DNA of 64,000 nucleotides from Selenomonas sp. WCT3 (GTDB taxonomy: Bacteria > Bacillota > Negativicutes > Selenomonadales > Selenomonadaceae): contig FNCM01000004.1 in the NCBI GenBank assembly GCA_900100835.1, positions 62,001 to 126,000 on the forward strand, written 5' to 3'. Position numbers and translations under genes: made by a program. This document shows, one piece after another, positions 1-6,799 of this stretch. Under the pieces are notes generated by a model that was not told where the DNA came from, did no database searches, and worked only from the letters and a program-made list of their open reading frames with translations. Numbering within the stretch: the first letter of the stretch is position 1; every line of letters begins with the position of its first letter.

Positions 1-358
1 ATCTGGAAGCGATGAAGGGCTGCAAAAAGTTTTGCGGCTGGTGGGCTTGGAGAAATTTATCGCCAAACTCGACGAGGTGGACGATTGGAGCCGCATCCTT
101 TCTTTAGGTGAGCAGCAGCGGCTGGCTTTTGCCCGGGTCCTGCTGGTGAGGCCGGATTGGATTTTCCTGGATGAAGCTACCTCGGCCCTCGATGAGCCCC
201 GGGAGCAAGAAATGTATGAGCTGCTAAAGCGGGAACTTCCTCAGGCCAGCATCGTAAGTGTGGGCCATCGTTCCACGCTCTTTGCCCAGCATGATACCGA
301 GCTGCATCTGGCAGGGGACGGCACTTGGCAGCTGCGTCCGATTCCTTCCGAAAATTAA
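1..358 (+). CDS. ABC exporter, C-terminal ATPase end (partial, SbmA/YddA-like fused permease-ATPase)
   Basis: Only the last ~118 codons are in the window; reading frame begins at base 2. The visible part is the second half of an ABC nucleotide-binding domain: signature-type LSLGEQQRLAFARVLL, Walker B WIFLDEATSALDE, and the H-loop SVGHR. The LSLGEQQR form of the signature and the ending LHLAGDGTWQL are typical of the ABC family with fused permease and ATPase related to YddA/SbmA (and peroxisomal ABCD) rather than of importer ATPases; that family assignment is from recall of the pattern. The substrate cannot be told. A strong terminator follows 8 bases after the stop. The upstream membrane domain is outside the window. 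Confidence 0.85.
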   Translation, partial: SGSDEGLQKVLRLVGLEKFIAKLDEVDDWSRILSLGEQQRLAFARVLLVRPDWIFLDEATSALDEPREQEMYELLKRELPQASIVSVGHRSTLFAQHDTELHLAGDGTWQLRPIPSEN

Positions 359-365
359 GCAAAGC

Positions 366-414
366 AAAAACGCAAAATTGACCGGTCAATTGACTTGTCA
401 ATTTTGCGTTTTTT
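366..414 (+). terminator. Rho-independent terminator of the ABC exporter gene
   Basis: Arms AAAAACGCAAAATTGAC (366-382) and GTCAATTTTGCGTTTTT (397-413) pair over 17 bp with a 14-base loop and run into a T tract. Because of the A-rich left arm it is also a plausible terminator for the opposite strand. The inner part of the stem and loop is made of two palindromes described in the next entry. Confidence 0.85.
376..403. promoter_or_regulatory. Two overlapping AATTGACNNGTCAATT palindromes (operator-like)
   Basis: AATTGAC-CG-GTCAATT at 376-391 and AATTGAC-TT-GTCAATT at 388-403 share the four bases AATT. The identical 7-bp arms with a 2-bp centre flank the MFS promoter at 60761-60776 and 60802-60817, where they look like repressor sites. 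Here they lie inside the terminator stem-loop, upstream of the amidase gene at 508. TTGACT at 390-395 could serve as a -35 box, but the -10 candidate (TATTCG, 414-419) is weak. Whether a repressor binds here or the palindromes only build the RNA hairpin cannot be told from sequence. Confidence 0.5.
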
Positions 415-507
415 ATTCGGAGGATTTAGGAATTAGGTCTTACTGATGATTTTCAGAAAGAGAGGATACAATAGAATTCGTCATTGTAGAGAAGTAAGGT
501 TGATAAT

Positions 508-1098
508 ATGAATCGCAGAGATTTTTTGAAAAATACTATATGTATGGGCGCGGGCTTGGCACTGGCACCGGGACTTATGCACCATAAGGCGGTTGAGGCT
601 GCCTGGGGAGCAGGTAACGACCTTCCCGGGGTTTCCATTCGCGAAACCTATCTGCAGTTTAGTTCCTTGCAGGCGCGCACCACCACCGATGGGGTTGTCA
701 TCCATCACATCGGTGGCACCAACCGCGATGTTTCAGCGGAAGAGGTTCATGAGTGGCACAAGAACAATGGTTGGGCTGGTATTGGCTACCACTTCCTGAT
801 TCGGAAAGATGGAACCATTGAGCGCGGCCGTCCCATGAATATGCTGGGGGCCCATTGCTACCAGCAGAATTGGCACACCGTTGGTGTCAATATTGTGGGA
901 AACTTTATGGAAGCGCATCCTACTTCGGCGCAGATGGAGTCAGCGGCCAAACTGCTGCGGGCCTTGAGCCGCTATTATGGGTTCCCCATAAACCGCAGCC
1001 ATATCAAGGGGCACCGCGAGTATAATTCCACGGACTGCCCAGGGGATATTCTTTATCGTATGTTGGATAATCTGGTATATAATGCAGCATGCTTGTAA
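508..1098 (+). CDS. N-acetylmuramoyl-L-alanine amidase (amidase_2/PGRP type), Tat-exported
   Basis: A 196-residue zinc amidase predicted to cleave the bond between N-acetylmuramic acid and the L-Ala of peptidoglycan stem peptides. Residues 1-32 form a twin-arginine signal: MNRRDFLK, a hydrophobic stretch GAGLALAPGL, and AVEAAW as a likely cleavage region. The catalytic domain shows the family's zinc ligands: His in VIHHIGG, His in MLGAHCYQ, and Cys in STDCPGD, plus the conserved YHFLIRKDGTI. Start ATG follows GTAAGGTTGATAAT. The fold of such enzymes is soluble, so the mature protein should act in the periplasm or cell wall. The Tat translocase genes lie at 43107-44661. A 21-base gap separates it from the next gene, so the two are probably co-transcribed. 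Confidence 0.92.
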   Translation: MNRRDFLKNTICMGAGLALAPGLMHHKAVEAAWGAGNDLPGVSIRETYLQFSSLQARTTTDGVVIHHIGGTNRDVSAEEVHEWHKNNGWAGIGYHFLIRKDGTIERGRPMNMLGAHCYQQNWHTVGVNIVGNFMEAHPTSAQMESAAKLLRALSRYYGFPINRSHIKGHREYNSTDCPGDILYRMLDNLVYNAACL

Positions 1099-1119
1099 AA
1101 TGCACGGGGAGGTATAATT

Positions 1120-1452
1120 ATGCGATATCGCTGGTTCGCCAAGGAAGAAGAACGAGTTGATGCGTTTGGTGTACCGATCAGCCGTGCCGAGCATGATGAG
1201 GCACTGCATCCAAAACCGCCTGGCTATGCCCGGGGCGAGGTACTGGCCATTGTTTTGGCCATGGTCATCCTGTGTTATGAGTGGGTCAACGACGATGCGC
1301 CGCTGATTTTTGTCTGCGTTTCCTTTCTGGTCTATGAACTGCAACCGATTGTTCTGAAGGTTTATGGGCCGCGCGGGCAGGTAATATGCAATGTGATTAA
1401 GGGGTTTAGCCTGGCGACTTTTATCGGTGCGCTGGCTTGGACGTTTTTATGA
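1120..1452 (+). CDS. Small membrane protein of unknown function
   Basis: A 110-residue protein with a GGGGAGG ribosome binding site (1106-1112). The first ~37 residues are charged and hydrophilic (KEEERVDAFGVPISRAEHDEALHPKPPGYARG), then come three hydrophobic segments (about 40-54, 60-78 and 90-110), so it is probably an inner-membrane protein with a cytoplasmic N-terminus. I do not recognise a family. It follows the amidase gene by 21 bases and its stop codon lies inside the terminator stem. Its role cannot be stated; the context only hints at the cell envelope. Confidence 0.7.
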   Translation: MRYRWFAKEEERVDAFGVPISRAEHDEALHPKPPGYARGEVLAIVLAMVILCYEWVNDDAPLIFVCVSFLVYELQPIVLKVYGPRGQVICNVIKGFSLATFIGALAWTFL

Positions 1453-1477
1453 AGAGGACTTCATAAAAACGTCTTTT
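1441..1477 (+). terminator. Rho-independent terminator overlapping the stop codon
   Basis: Arms ACGTTTTTATGAAG (1441-1454) and CTTCATAAAAACGT (1459-1472) form a 14-bp stem with loop AGGA, followed by CTTTTTA. The stop codon TGA at 1450-1452 is within the left arm, so terminating ribosomes would compete with hairpin formation. Confidence 0.85.
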
Positions 1478-1809
1478 TATTTATAATTATAATAATTGGT
1501 CTTTATAAAAAAATATATAAAAATATTATTTTTTTTTATTGTTAAGCAGGATAATCGAAAACTTTATCGAATTTCATTGTATAAGAATTTTTTCAAGAGG
1601 ATAGACGGTGGCCCGGAAGGACCCTTGATGTGGAGATCAGCCGCTATCTGACGGGAGATAACGGTGCAGGAAATAAGATGCGTGGGAGTCTTGTTTTGCA
1701 TACGGCTTGTGTATATTAACAGACTAGGTCTGTTTTTATAGATATATATTCGAAAAGCGGTCAAAATAGGGGAGACCGACTTTTCCACAACATCCAAGGG
1801 GGATTTTTT
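1478..1809 (+). other. 332-bp leader region of the glycogen operon; possible structured 5' UTR
   Basis: No gene. Bases 1478-1590 are very AT-rich with several TATAAT-like strings. Bases 1591-1700 have normal GC content and small inverted repeats, for example TATCT (1646-1650 area) against AGATA. AACAGAC (1718-1724) and GTCTGTT (1728-1734) make a 7-bp hairpin followed by T residues, and AAAAG-C-GGTC (1753-1762) pairs with GACC-GA-CTTTT (1774-1784) just before the ribosome binding site of glgC. I see no match to a riboswitch class I know. A weak promoter TTGTTT-17-TATTAA (1691-1719) is possible but the transcription start is unresolved. Confidence 0.4.
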
Positions 1810-2964
1810 ATGAGAAAGACAGAATGCTTAGCAATGATCCTGGCTGGTGGCCAGGGAAGCCGTTTGGGGGCGTTGACGAAAAAAATCGCCAAGCCGGCCG
1901 TACCGTTTGGGGGTAAATACCGCATTATTGATTTCCCGCTGAGCAACTGTGCGAATTCGGGCATTGAGAAAGTCGGTGTGCTGACGCAGTACCGTCCGCT
2001 GGAACTGCATAATTACTTAGCATCGGGAAGTGCCTGGGACCTGGACAAGAAAGATGGAGGCGTATTTATCCTGCCGCCGTATGCGAGGGAAAAGGGGGCA
2101 GAATGGTATCGCGGAACGGCAGATGCCATCTATCAGAACCTCAATTTCATTGACCTGGCAAATCCGGACTATGTCCTGATCCTTTCCGGGGACCACATTT
2201 ATACGATGGATTACTCTTGGATGCTCGATGCTCATAAGATGAACAAGGCCGAGGCAACAATCGGCGTAATTGAAGTCCCTTGGGATGAAGCTCCACGCTT
2301 TGGTATCATGAACACGGACAAAGACGGCCGTATCGAAGAATTTGAGGAGAAACCGGCAAATCCGAAGAGCAATCTGGCCTCGATGGGAATCTACATCTTC
2401 AACAAGAACTTCCTCAAGAAATACCTCGAGGATGATGCAAAAGATGAGACCAGCAGCCATGACTTCGGCAAAAACATCATTCCCAAGATGCTGGCAGATA
2501 AAGCACGTCTCTATTCCTACGCATTCGATGGCTATTGGAAAGATGTCGGAACGATTGAAAGCCTTTGGCAGGCGAACATGGACCTTCTGCAGGACGTTCC
2601 GCCCTTCGAGCTCAACGGAGATTGGAAGATTTATTCCTCCAATCCGTCTATGCCACCGCATTTTGTCGGTCCAGATGCCAAAATCAAGAATTCCATGGTA
2701 AGTGAAGGCTCCATGGTTTTAGGCGAAGTCGAAAATTCCGTCATCTTCCCGGGCGTGCGCATCGGGAAAGGCGCGAAGATTACGAATTCGGTCGTTATGC
2801 CTTCAACGGTCATTCGGGAAAATGCCGTTGTCGACTATGCAATTATCGCTCAGAACTGTGAAATCGCAGAAGGTGCGAAGGTAGCTGGTGAGAAAGGTGC
2901 CATTACTGTCGTAGCAGAAGGCGAGACAGTAGAGAGTGAGGCAGGCAGCAAACAGGCTGGCTGA
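1810..2964 (+). CDS. glgC: Glucose-1-phosphate adenylyltransferase, catalytic subunit
   Basis: Makes ADP-glucose and pyrophosphate from ATP and glucose 1-phosphate, the first committed step of bacterial glycogen synthesis, in the cytoplasm. 384 residues, normal for Firmicutes GlgC. The N-terminal nucleotidyltransferase domain has the nucleotide loop [15 protein letters not shown] (about 11-25), [11 protein letters not shown] (about 100), the metal-binding SGDHIYTMD (about 127-135), [11 protein letters not shown] and WKDVGTI. From about residue 284 a left-handed beta-helix repeat region (isoleucine/valine hexapeptides) follows. Start ATG follows AAGGGGGAT. First gene of the glg operon; the 52-base gap to glgD contains no terminator. 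Confidence 0.97.
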   Translation: MRKTECLAMILAGGQGSRLGALTKKIAKPAVPFGGKYRIIDFPLSNCANSGIEKVGVLTQYRPLELHNYLASGSAWDLDKKDGGVFILPPYAREKGAEWYRGTADAIYQNLNFIDLANPDYVLILSGDHIYTMDYSWMLDAHKMNKAEATIGVIEVPWDEAPRFGIMNTDKDGRIEEFEEKPANPKSNLASMGIYIFNKNFLKKYLEDDAKDETSSHDFGKNIIPKMLADKARLYSYAFDGYWKDVGTIESLWQANMDLLQDVPPFELNGDWKIYSSNPSMPPHFVGPDAKIKNSMVSEGSMVLGEVENSVIFPGVRIGKGAKITNSVVMPSTVIRENAVVDYAIIAQNCEIAEGAKVAGEKGAITVVAEGETVESEAGSKQAG

Positions 2965-3016
2965 GTCGCAGCATATAAACAGCAACCTAGTCATAGTTGG
3001 ATCGGAGTGAATAAAA

Positions 3017-4123
3017 TTGAAAACAGTAATGGGGATTATCAATCTTCAGGAAGATAATAGCTTGATTCGCGACCTGACGGCGCGCCGTGCCGTAGAGTCG
3101 ATTCCATTTGCCGGCCGTTACCGGCTCATTGACTTTACCTTGTCCAGCATGGTGAATTCCGGCATTTCAAATGTCGGAGTCATGCTGCCGGATAAACCGC
3201 GTTCCGTACTGGACCATCTGCGTTCTGGTAAGGATTGGGATTTGGCCCGCCGCCATGATGGCTTGTTTTATCTTCCCGCCCCACAGCAGGAAGATATGAA
3301 CCGCAAGGGGGATTTGAAGAATTTCTATCATAATCTGGATTTCTTCGAACACAGTTCCCAGCGCTACGTCCTTCTGACCAGCGGCAGTTTCGTCTATAAT
3401 GTGGATTTTAGCCAGTTGTTGCGCTTCCACCAGAATACGAATGCCGATATCACGGTGGTTTACAATACGGCAAGCGAGGAAGCTCATGGCAAGAATGTCG
3501 TTATCGAAACCGCTGAGAATGGTCTGGTTACGGATATTGCGGAGAAACCAGCTGTTTATGACGGGACGCAGGTTTCTACGAACGTCTATCTCATGGAGAA
3601 GCGCATCTTTGTTGAGATGATTCGCTATACCTATGAGCATGGCGGACAGGACTTCCTGATTGATGGTATTATCCGCCGCGCCGCAGAGTATAACATCTAC
3701 GGCTTTGAACATGATGGTTATGTAGCACACGTGGATTCTACGGCAGCATACTACAAGGCCAACATGGATATCCTGCAGCCAGAGGTATGGGAGGAGCTCT
3801 TTATGGGGCAGCATCCCATTTACACGAAGGTAAAGGATGAAGTGCCGGTCCAGTATAAGGAAACTGCCAAGGTCAATAATTCACTGATTGCCAATGGCTG
3901 CATTGTCCGTGGAGAAGTGGAGAACAGCATCCTGTTCCGCGGAGTCAAGGTAGCTGAAGGGGTCAAAATCAAGAATTCCATCATTATGCAGAAGTGCGAC
4001 ATCCAAGAAGGTTCGCTGCTGGAAAATGTCATCTGTGATAAGAATGTCATCATTTCCAAGGAGAAGTGGCTCAAGGGAGCTGCTAACTATCCGCTGATTG
4101 TTACCAAGAATGTCGTAATTTGA
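3017..4123 (+). CDS. glgD: GlgD subunit of ADP-glucose pyrophosphorylase (probably non-catalytic)
   Basis: Paralogue of GlgC (368 residues) with the same two-domain layout. The catalytic loop is lost: the position of GlgC's LAGGQGSRL reads INLQEDNSL, and GlgC's SGDHIY is SGSFVY, so the conserved metal-binding Asp is Ser. This fits the known role of Firmicutes GlgD, which forms a hetero-oligomer with GlgC and raises its activity. Conserved structural segments remain: PFAGRYRLIDFTLSSMVNSG, EKPAVYDG, HVDSTAAYYKANMDIL, and a beta-helix C-terminus. Start TTG at 3017, supported by GGATCGGAGTGA upstream; no nearer ATG matches the family's N-terminus. Confidence 0.95.
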   Translation: MKTVMGIINLQEDNSLIRDLTARRAVESIPFAGRYRLIDFTLSSMVNSGISNVGVMLPDKPRSVLDHLRSGKDWDLARRHDGLFYLPAPQQEDMNRKGDLKNFYHNLDFFEHSSQRYVLLTSGSFVYNVDFSQLLRFHQNTNADITVVYNTASEEAHGKNVVIETAENGLVTDIAEKPAVYDGTQVSTNVYLMEKRIFVEMIRYTYEHGGQDFLIDGIIRRAAEYNIYGFEHDGYVAHVDSTAAYYKANMDILQPEVWEELFMGQHPIYTKVKDEVPVQYKETAKVNNSLIANGCIVRGEVENSILFRGVKVAEGVKIKNSIIMQKCDIQEGSLLENVICDKNVIISKEKWLKGAANYPLIVTKNVVI

Positions 4124-4134
4124 TAGGCAAAGTC

Positions 4135-4190
4135 AGCCGTTGTAACGAGGTACCATTGCTTATAACGGGCAGTGGGATCGGACAACGGCT
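4135..4190 (+). other. Intercistronic stem-loop between glgD and glgP
   Basis: AGCCGTTGT (4135-4143) pairs with ACAACGGCT (4182-4190), and inside it CCATTGC pairs with GCAGTGG, giving a long two-part hairpin. No T tract follows, so it is not a standard terminator. It may protect or process the mRNA between glgD and glgP. Confidence 0.6.
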
Positions 4191-4248
4191 GTTCTTGTTA
4201 TAAAAACTCAAGGGTTTCGTGGCTCAAGGCCAAAGGGGAGTGTTTTAT

Positions 4249-6726
4249 TTGGCAAGAGAAAAGAAAGAAAAAAAACAGAAGGGACCAAAGAGTAAGGAAT
4301 TTGAAAAACTCAAAGAAGGTCTTAAAGTTCGTTTCGTGAACACCGCTCATATCATGTGGGGCCGTGACCTCAATGAATTGACGGAAAATGAAATCTATCA
4401 GACTGTGGCAGCAACTGCCAAGCAGTACATTTCCGATAACTGGATTAAGACGAATCGCACTTATGGAGAGCGTGAGGAGAAACAGGTCTATTATTTCTCC
4501 ATTGAATTTTTGATGGGACGATTGCTGAAGTCCAATTTGATCAATCTCGGCATTGAAGAAGCTGTTCGCGAAGTCTTGGAAGGCTTTGACTTGAAACTTT
4601 CTGAGGTATTCGAAGAAGAGCCGGATGCAGGCCTTGGCAATGGTGGCTTAGGCCGCCTGGCTGCTTGCTTTATCGATTCGATGGCAGCGCATCGTCTGCC
4701 TGGTCATGGCTGCAGCATCCGCTATCAGTATGGTTTGTTTGAACAAAAAATCATCAATGGCAACCAGGTTGAGATTCCGGATAATTGGCTGAAAAATGGT
4801 TTTGCCTGGGAATACCGCAAGCCAGATAAGGCTGTAGACGTTAAGTTTGGCGGTAACGCCTACATGAAGGAAATGCCAGATGGCAGCCTCAAGCTGGTTC
4901 ACGAACATGCGCGGACCGTTATGGCAGTCCCGTATGATGTGCCAATTGTAGGGTATCACAACAATACGGTCAATACGCTGCGCCTCTGGAATGCAGAGGT
5001 CAACCGGGATTTCTCGGATTATGGCATGTTGACGCAGGAACAGATGCGGCAGAAAAATGAATATCGCCTGTTTGTGGAAAGCATTACGCGTTACCTGTAT
5101 CCGGATGACAGCACCTATGAAGGCCGCCGCATGCGTTTGATACAGGAATACTTCATGACTTCTGCTGGCGTGCAGAGTATTGTCCGTCACTTCAAGAAGA
5201 CGGGCATGAACCTTCATGACTTTGCGCAGAAGATTGCTATCCATATTAACGATACCCATCCGGCAGTTGCGGTGGCAGAGCTTATGCGCATCCTGGTGGA
5301 TGAGGAAGGCTTCGAGTGGAATGAGGCATGGGCTATCACTAAAAATACCATTGCCTATACCAACCACACGATTATGCCAGAGGCTTTGGAAACGTGGCCT
5401 GTGGATATGTTCCGGGAGCTTTTGCCGCGCATCTACATGATTATCGACGAAATCAACCGCCGTCATCTTTTGGAAGTACGGGCTCGCTATCCGCGCAACG
5501 AAGGTAAGGTTCATGCCCTGTCCATCATTCAGGATGGCTTGGTCCATATGGCAAGACTTTCCATCGTAGGCGGTCACAGCGTCAATGGTGTCGCCAAAAT
5601 TCATTCGGATATTTTGAAGGATACAACGCTTCGCGATTTCTATGAGTACAATCCGAAGATGTTCAACAATAAAACGAATGGAATCACGCATCGCCGCTGG
5701 CTTATGGGGGCTAATCCAGAACTGGCCGACCTCATTGATGCGACTATTGGTAGCCGCCGTTGGCATCGGCATCCCGAACAGTTGGATTTGCTCAATGACT
5801 ACGTAGAGGACAAACCGTTCTTGGCAGAATTGGGCAAAATCAAACATCTCCGCAAGGAGGCGCTGGCAAAATACATTAAGGAACACAATGGCATCGAGGT
5901 CAACCCGGATTCGATTTTCGATATTCAGGTAAAACGCATCCATTCCTATAAACGTCAGCTTATGAATATCATGCATATCATGTACCAGTATCATAAGCTC
6001 AAGACGGATAAGAATTTTGATATGCTGCCGACTACGTATATTTTTGGCGGTAAGGCAGCACCAGGATACTATATCGCTAAAGAGACGATTCGCCTGATCT
6101 TGGCTGTGGCAGATAAGGTCAACAACGATAAGTCCATCAAGGGGAAAATCAAGATTGTCTTTATTGAAAACTTTGGCGTATCGATTGGTGAGATCGTCTA
6201 TCCGGCAGCCGATGTCAGTGAGCAGATTTCCACCGCCTCGAAGGAAGCTTCGGGTACTGGCAATATGAAATTCATGATGAATGGTGCCATTACCTTGGGA
6301 ACCTTGGATGGGGCCAATGTGGAAATCCGTGAGGCAGTAGGCGGCGATGAACACTGTGTCATCTTTGGCCTGCGGGCGGAAGAGGTATTGAATTATTACG
6401 CAACGGGAACTTATTCCGCTTGGGATGAGTACAACACCAACGAGAACGTTCGCATCGTTGTGAATCAGCTGACGGATGGGACATATGGGGACTTCCGTTC
6501 GCTCTATGAATACCTTGTCCATGCCAATGATGAGTTCTTTATCCTGAAGGACTTCAATGCCTATGCTGCGGCTCATGTGGAAATCATGAAGCGGTATCAG
6601 GACCGGTTCCATTGGCTTAAATCATCAGCGATGAATATTGCCAATTCCGGCTGCTTCTCGTCTGACCGTACCATCGACGAGTATGCAAATGAAATCTGGC
6701 AGGTAAAACCTGTCATGATTCCGTAA
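4249..6726 (+). CDS. glgP: Glycogen/maltodextrin phosphorylase
   Basis: GT35 enzyme releasing glucose 1-phosphate from non-reducing ends of alpha-1,4-glucans. 825 residues from the TTG at 4249, chosen because GGGGAG (4235-4240) is 8 bases upstream; an in-frame GTG at 4219 lacks such a site. Motifs: DAGLGNGGLGRLAACFIDS near the N-terminus, NDTHPA, FNNKTNGITHRRWL, VKRIHSYKRQLMN, and the pyridoxal-phosphate lysine in GTGNMKFMMNGA (Lys about 674). The first ~20 residues are very lysine-rich (REKKEKKQKGPKSK), which is unusual and recalls the basic tail of GlgB next door. It degrades the polymer made by its operon partners. Confidence 0.96.
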   Translation: MAREKKEKKQKGPKSKEFEKLKEGLKVRFVNTAHIMWGRDLNELTENEIYQTVAATAKQYISDNWIKTNRTYGEREEKQVYYFSIEFLMGRLLKSNLINLGIEEAVREVLEGFDLKLSEVFEEEPDAGLGNGGLGRLAACFIDSMAAHRLPGHGCSIRYQYGLFEQKIINGNQVEIPDNWLKNGFAWEYRKPDKAVDVKFGGNAYMKEMPDGSLKLVHEHARTVMAVPYDVPIVGYHNNTVNTLRLWNAEVNRDFSDYGMLTQEQMRQKNEYRLFVESITRYLYPDDSTYEGRRMRLIQEYFMTSAGVQSIVRHFKKTGMNLHDFAQKIAIHINDTHPAVAVAELMRILVDEEGFEWNEAWAITKNTIAYTNHTIMPEALETWPVDMFRELLPRIYMIIDEINRRHLLEVRARYPRNEGKVHALSIIQDGLVHMARLSIVGGHSVNGVAKIHSDILKDTTLRDFYEYNPKMFNNKTNGITHRRWLMGANPELADLIDATIGSRRWHRHPEQLDLLNDYVEDKPFLAELGKIKHLRKEALAKYIKEHNGIEVNPDSIFDIQVKRIHSYKRQLMNIMHIMYQYHKLKTDKNFDMLPTTYIFGGKAAPGYYIAKETIRLILAVADKVNNDKSIKGKIKIVFIENFGVSIGEIVYPAADVSEQISTASKEASGTGNMKFMMNGAITLGTLDGANVEIREAVGGDEHCVIFGLRAEEVLNYYATGTYSAWDEYNTNENVRIVVNQLTDGTYGDFRSLYEYLVHANDEFFILKDFNAYAAAHVEIMKRYQDRFHWLKSSAMNIANSGCFSSDRTIDEYANEIWQVKPVMIP

Positions 6727-6737
6727 CAAGCCGGATT

Positions 6738-6776
6738 ATTGATGGCAGGCGAGTGGGGATTCGCCTGCCTATCAAT
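6738..6776 (+). other. Intercistronic stem-loop between glgP and glgB
   Basis: ATTGAT plus GGCAGGCGA (6738-6752) pairs with TCGCCTGCC, one bulged T, then ATCAAT (6761-6776). The stem is strong but is followed by GGATATAACAG, with no T tract. It is the second such element in the operon. Confidence 0.6.
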
Positions 6777-6799
6777 GGATATAACAGAGGGGGATTAAT

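Noticed and set aside
1591..1740. A known riboswitch before glgC
   Set aside because: I compared it by eye with the conserved cores of several common classes (cobalamin, FMN, glycine, lysine, ZTP, ykkC guanidine, GEMM c-di-GMP) and saw no match.
3017..4123. A second catalytic GlgC
   Set aside because: The key nucleotide loop and metal Asp are missing, so it is GlgD.
4648..6612. Long open frame of 654 codons on the minus strand opposite glgP
   Set aside because: It is a codon-bias shadow of glgP: no ribosome binding site, no known motif, and the plus strand encodes a complete phosphorylase.
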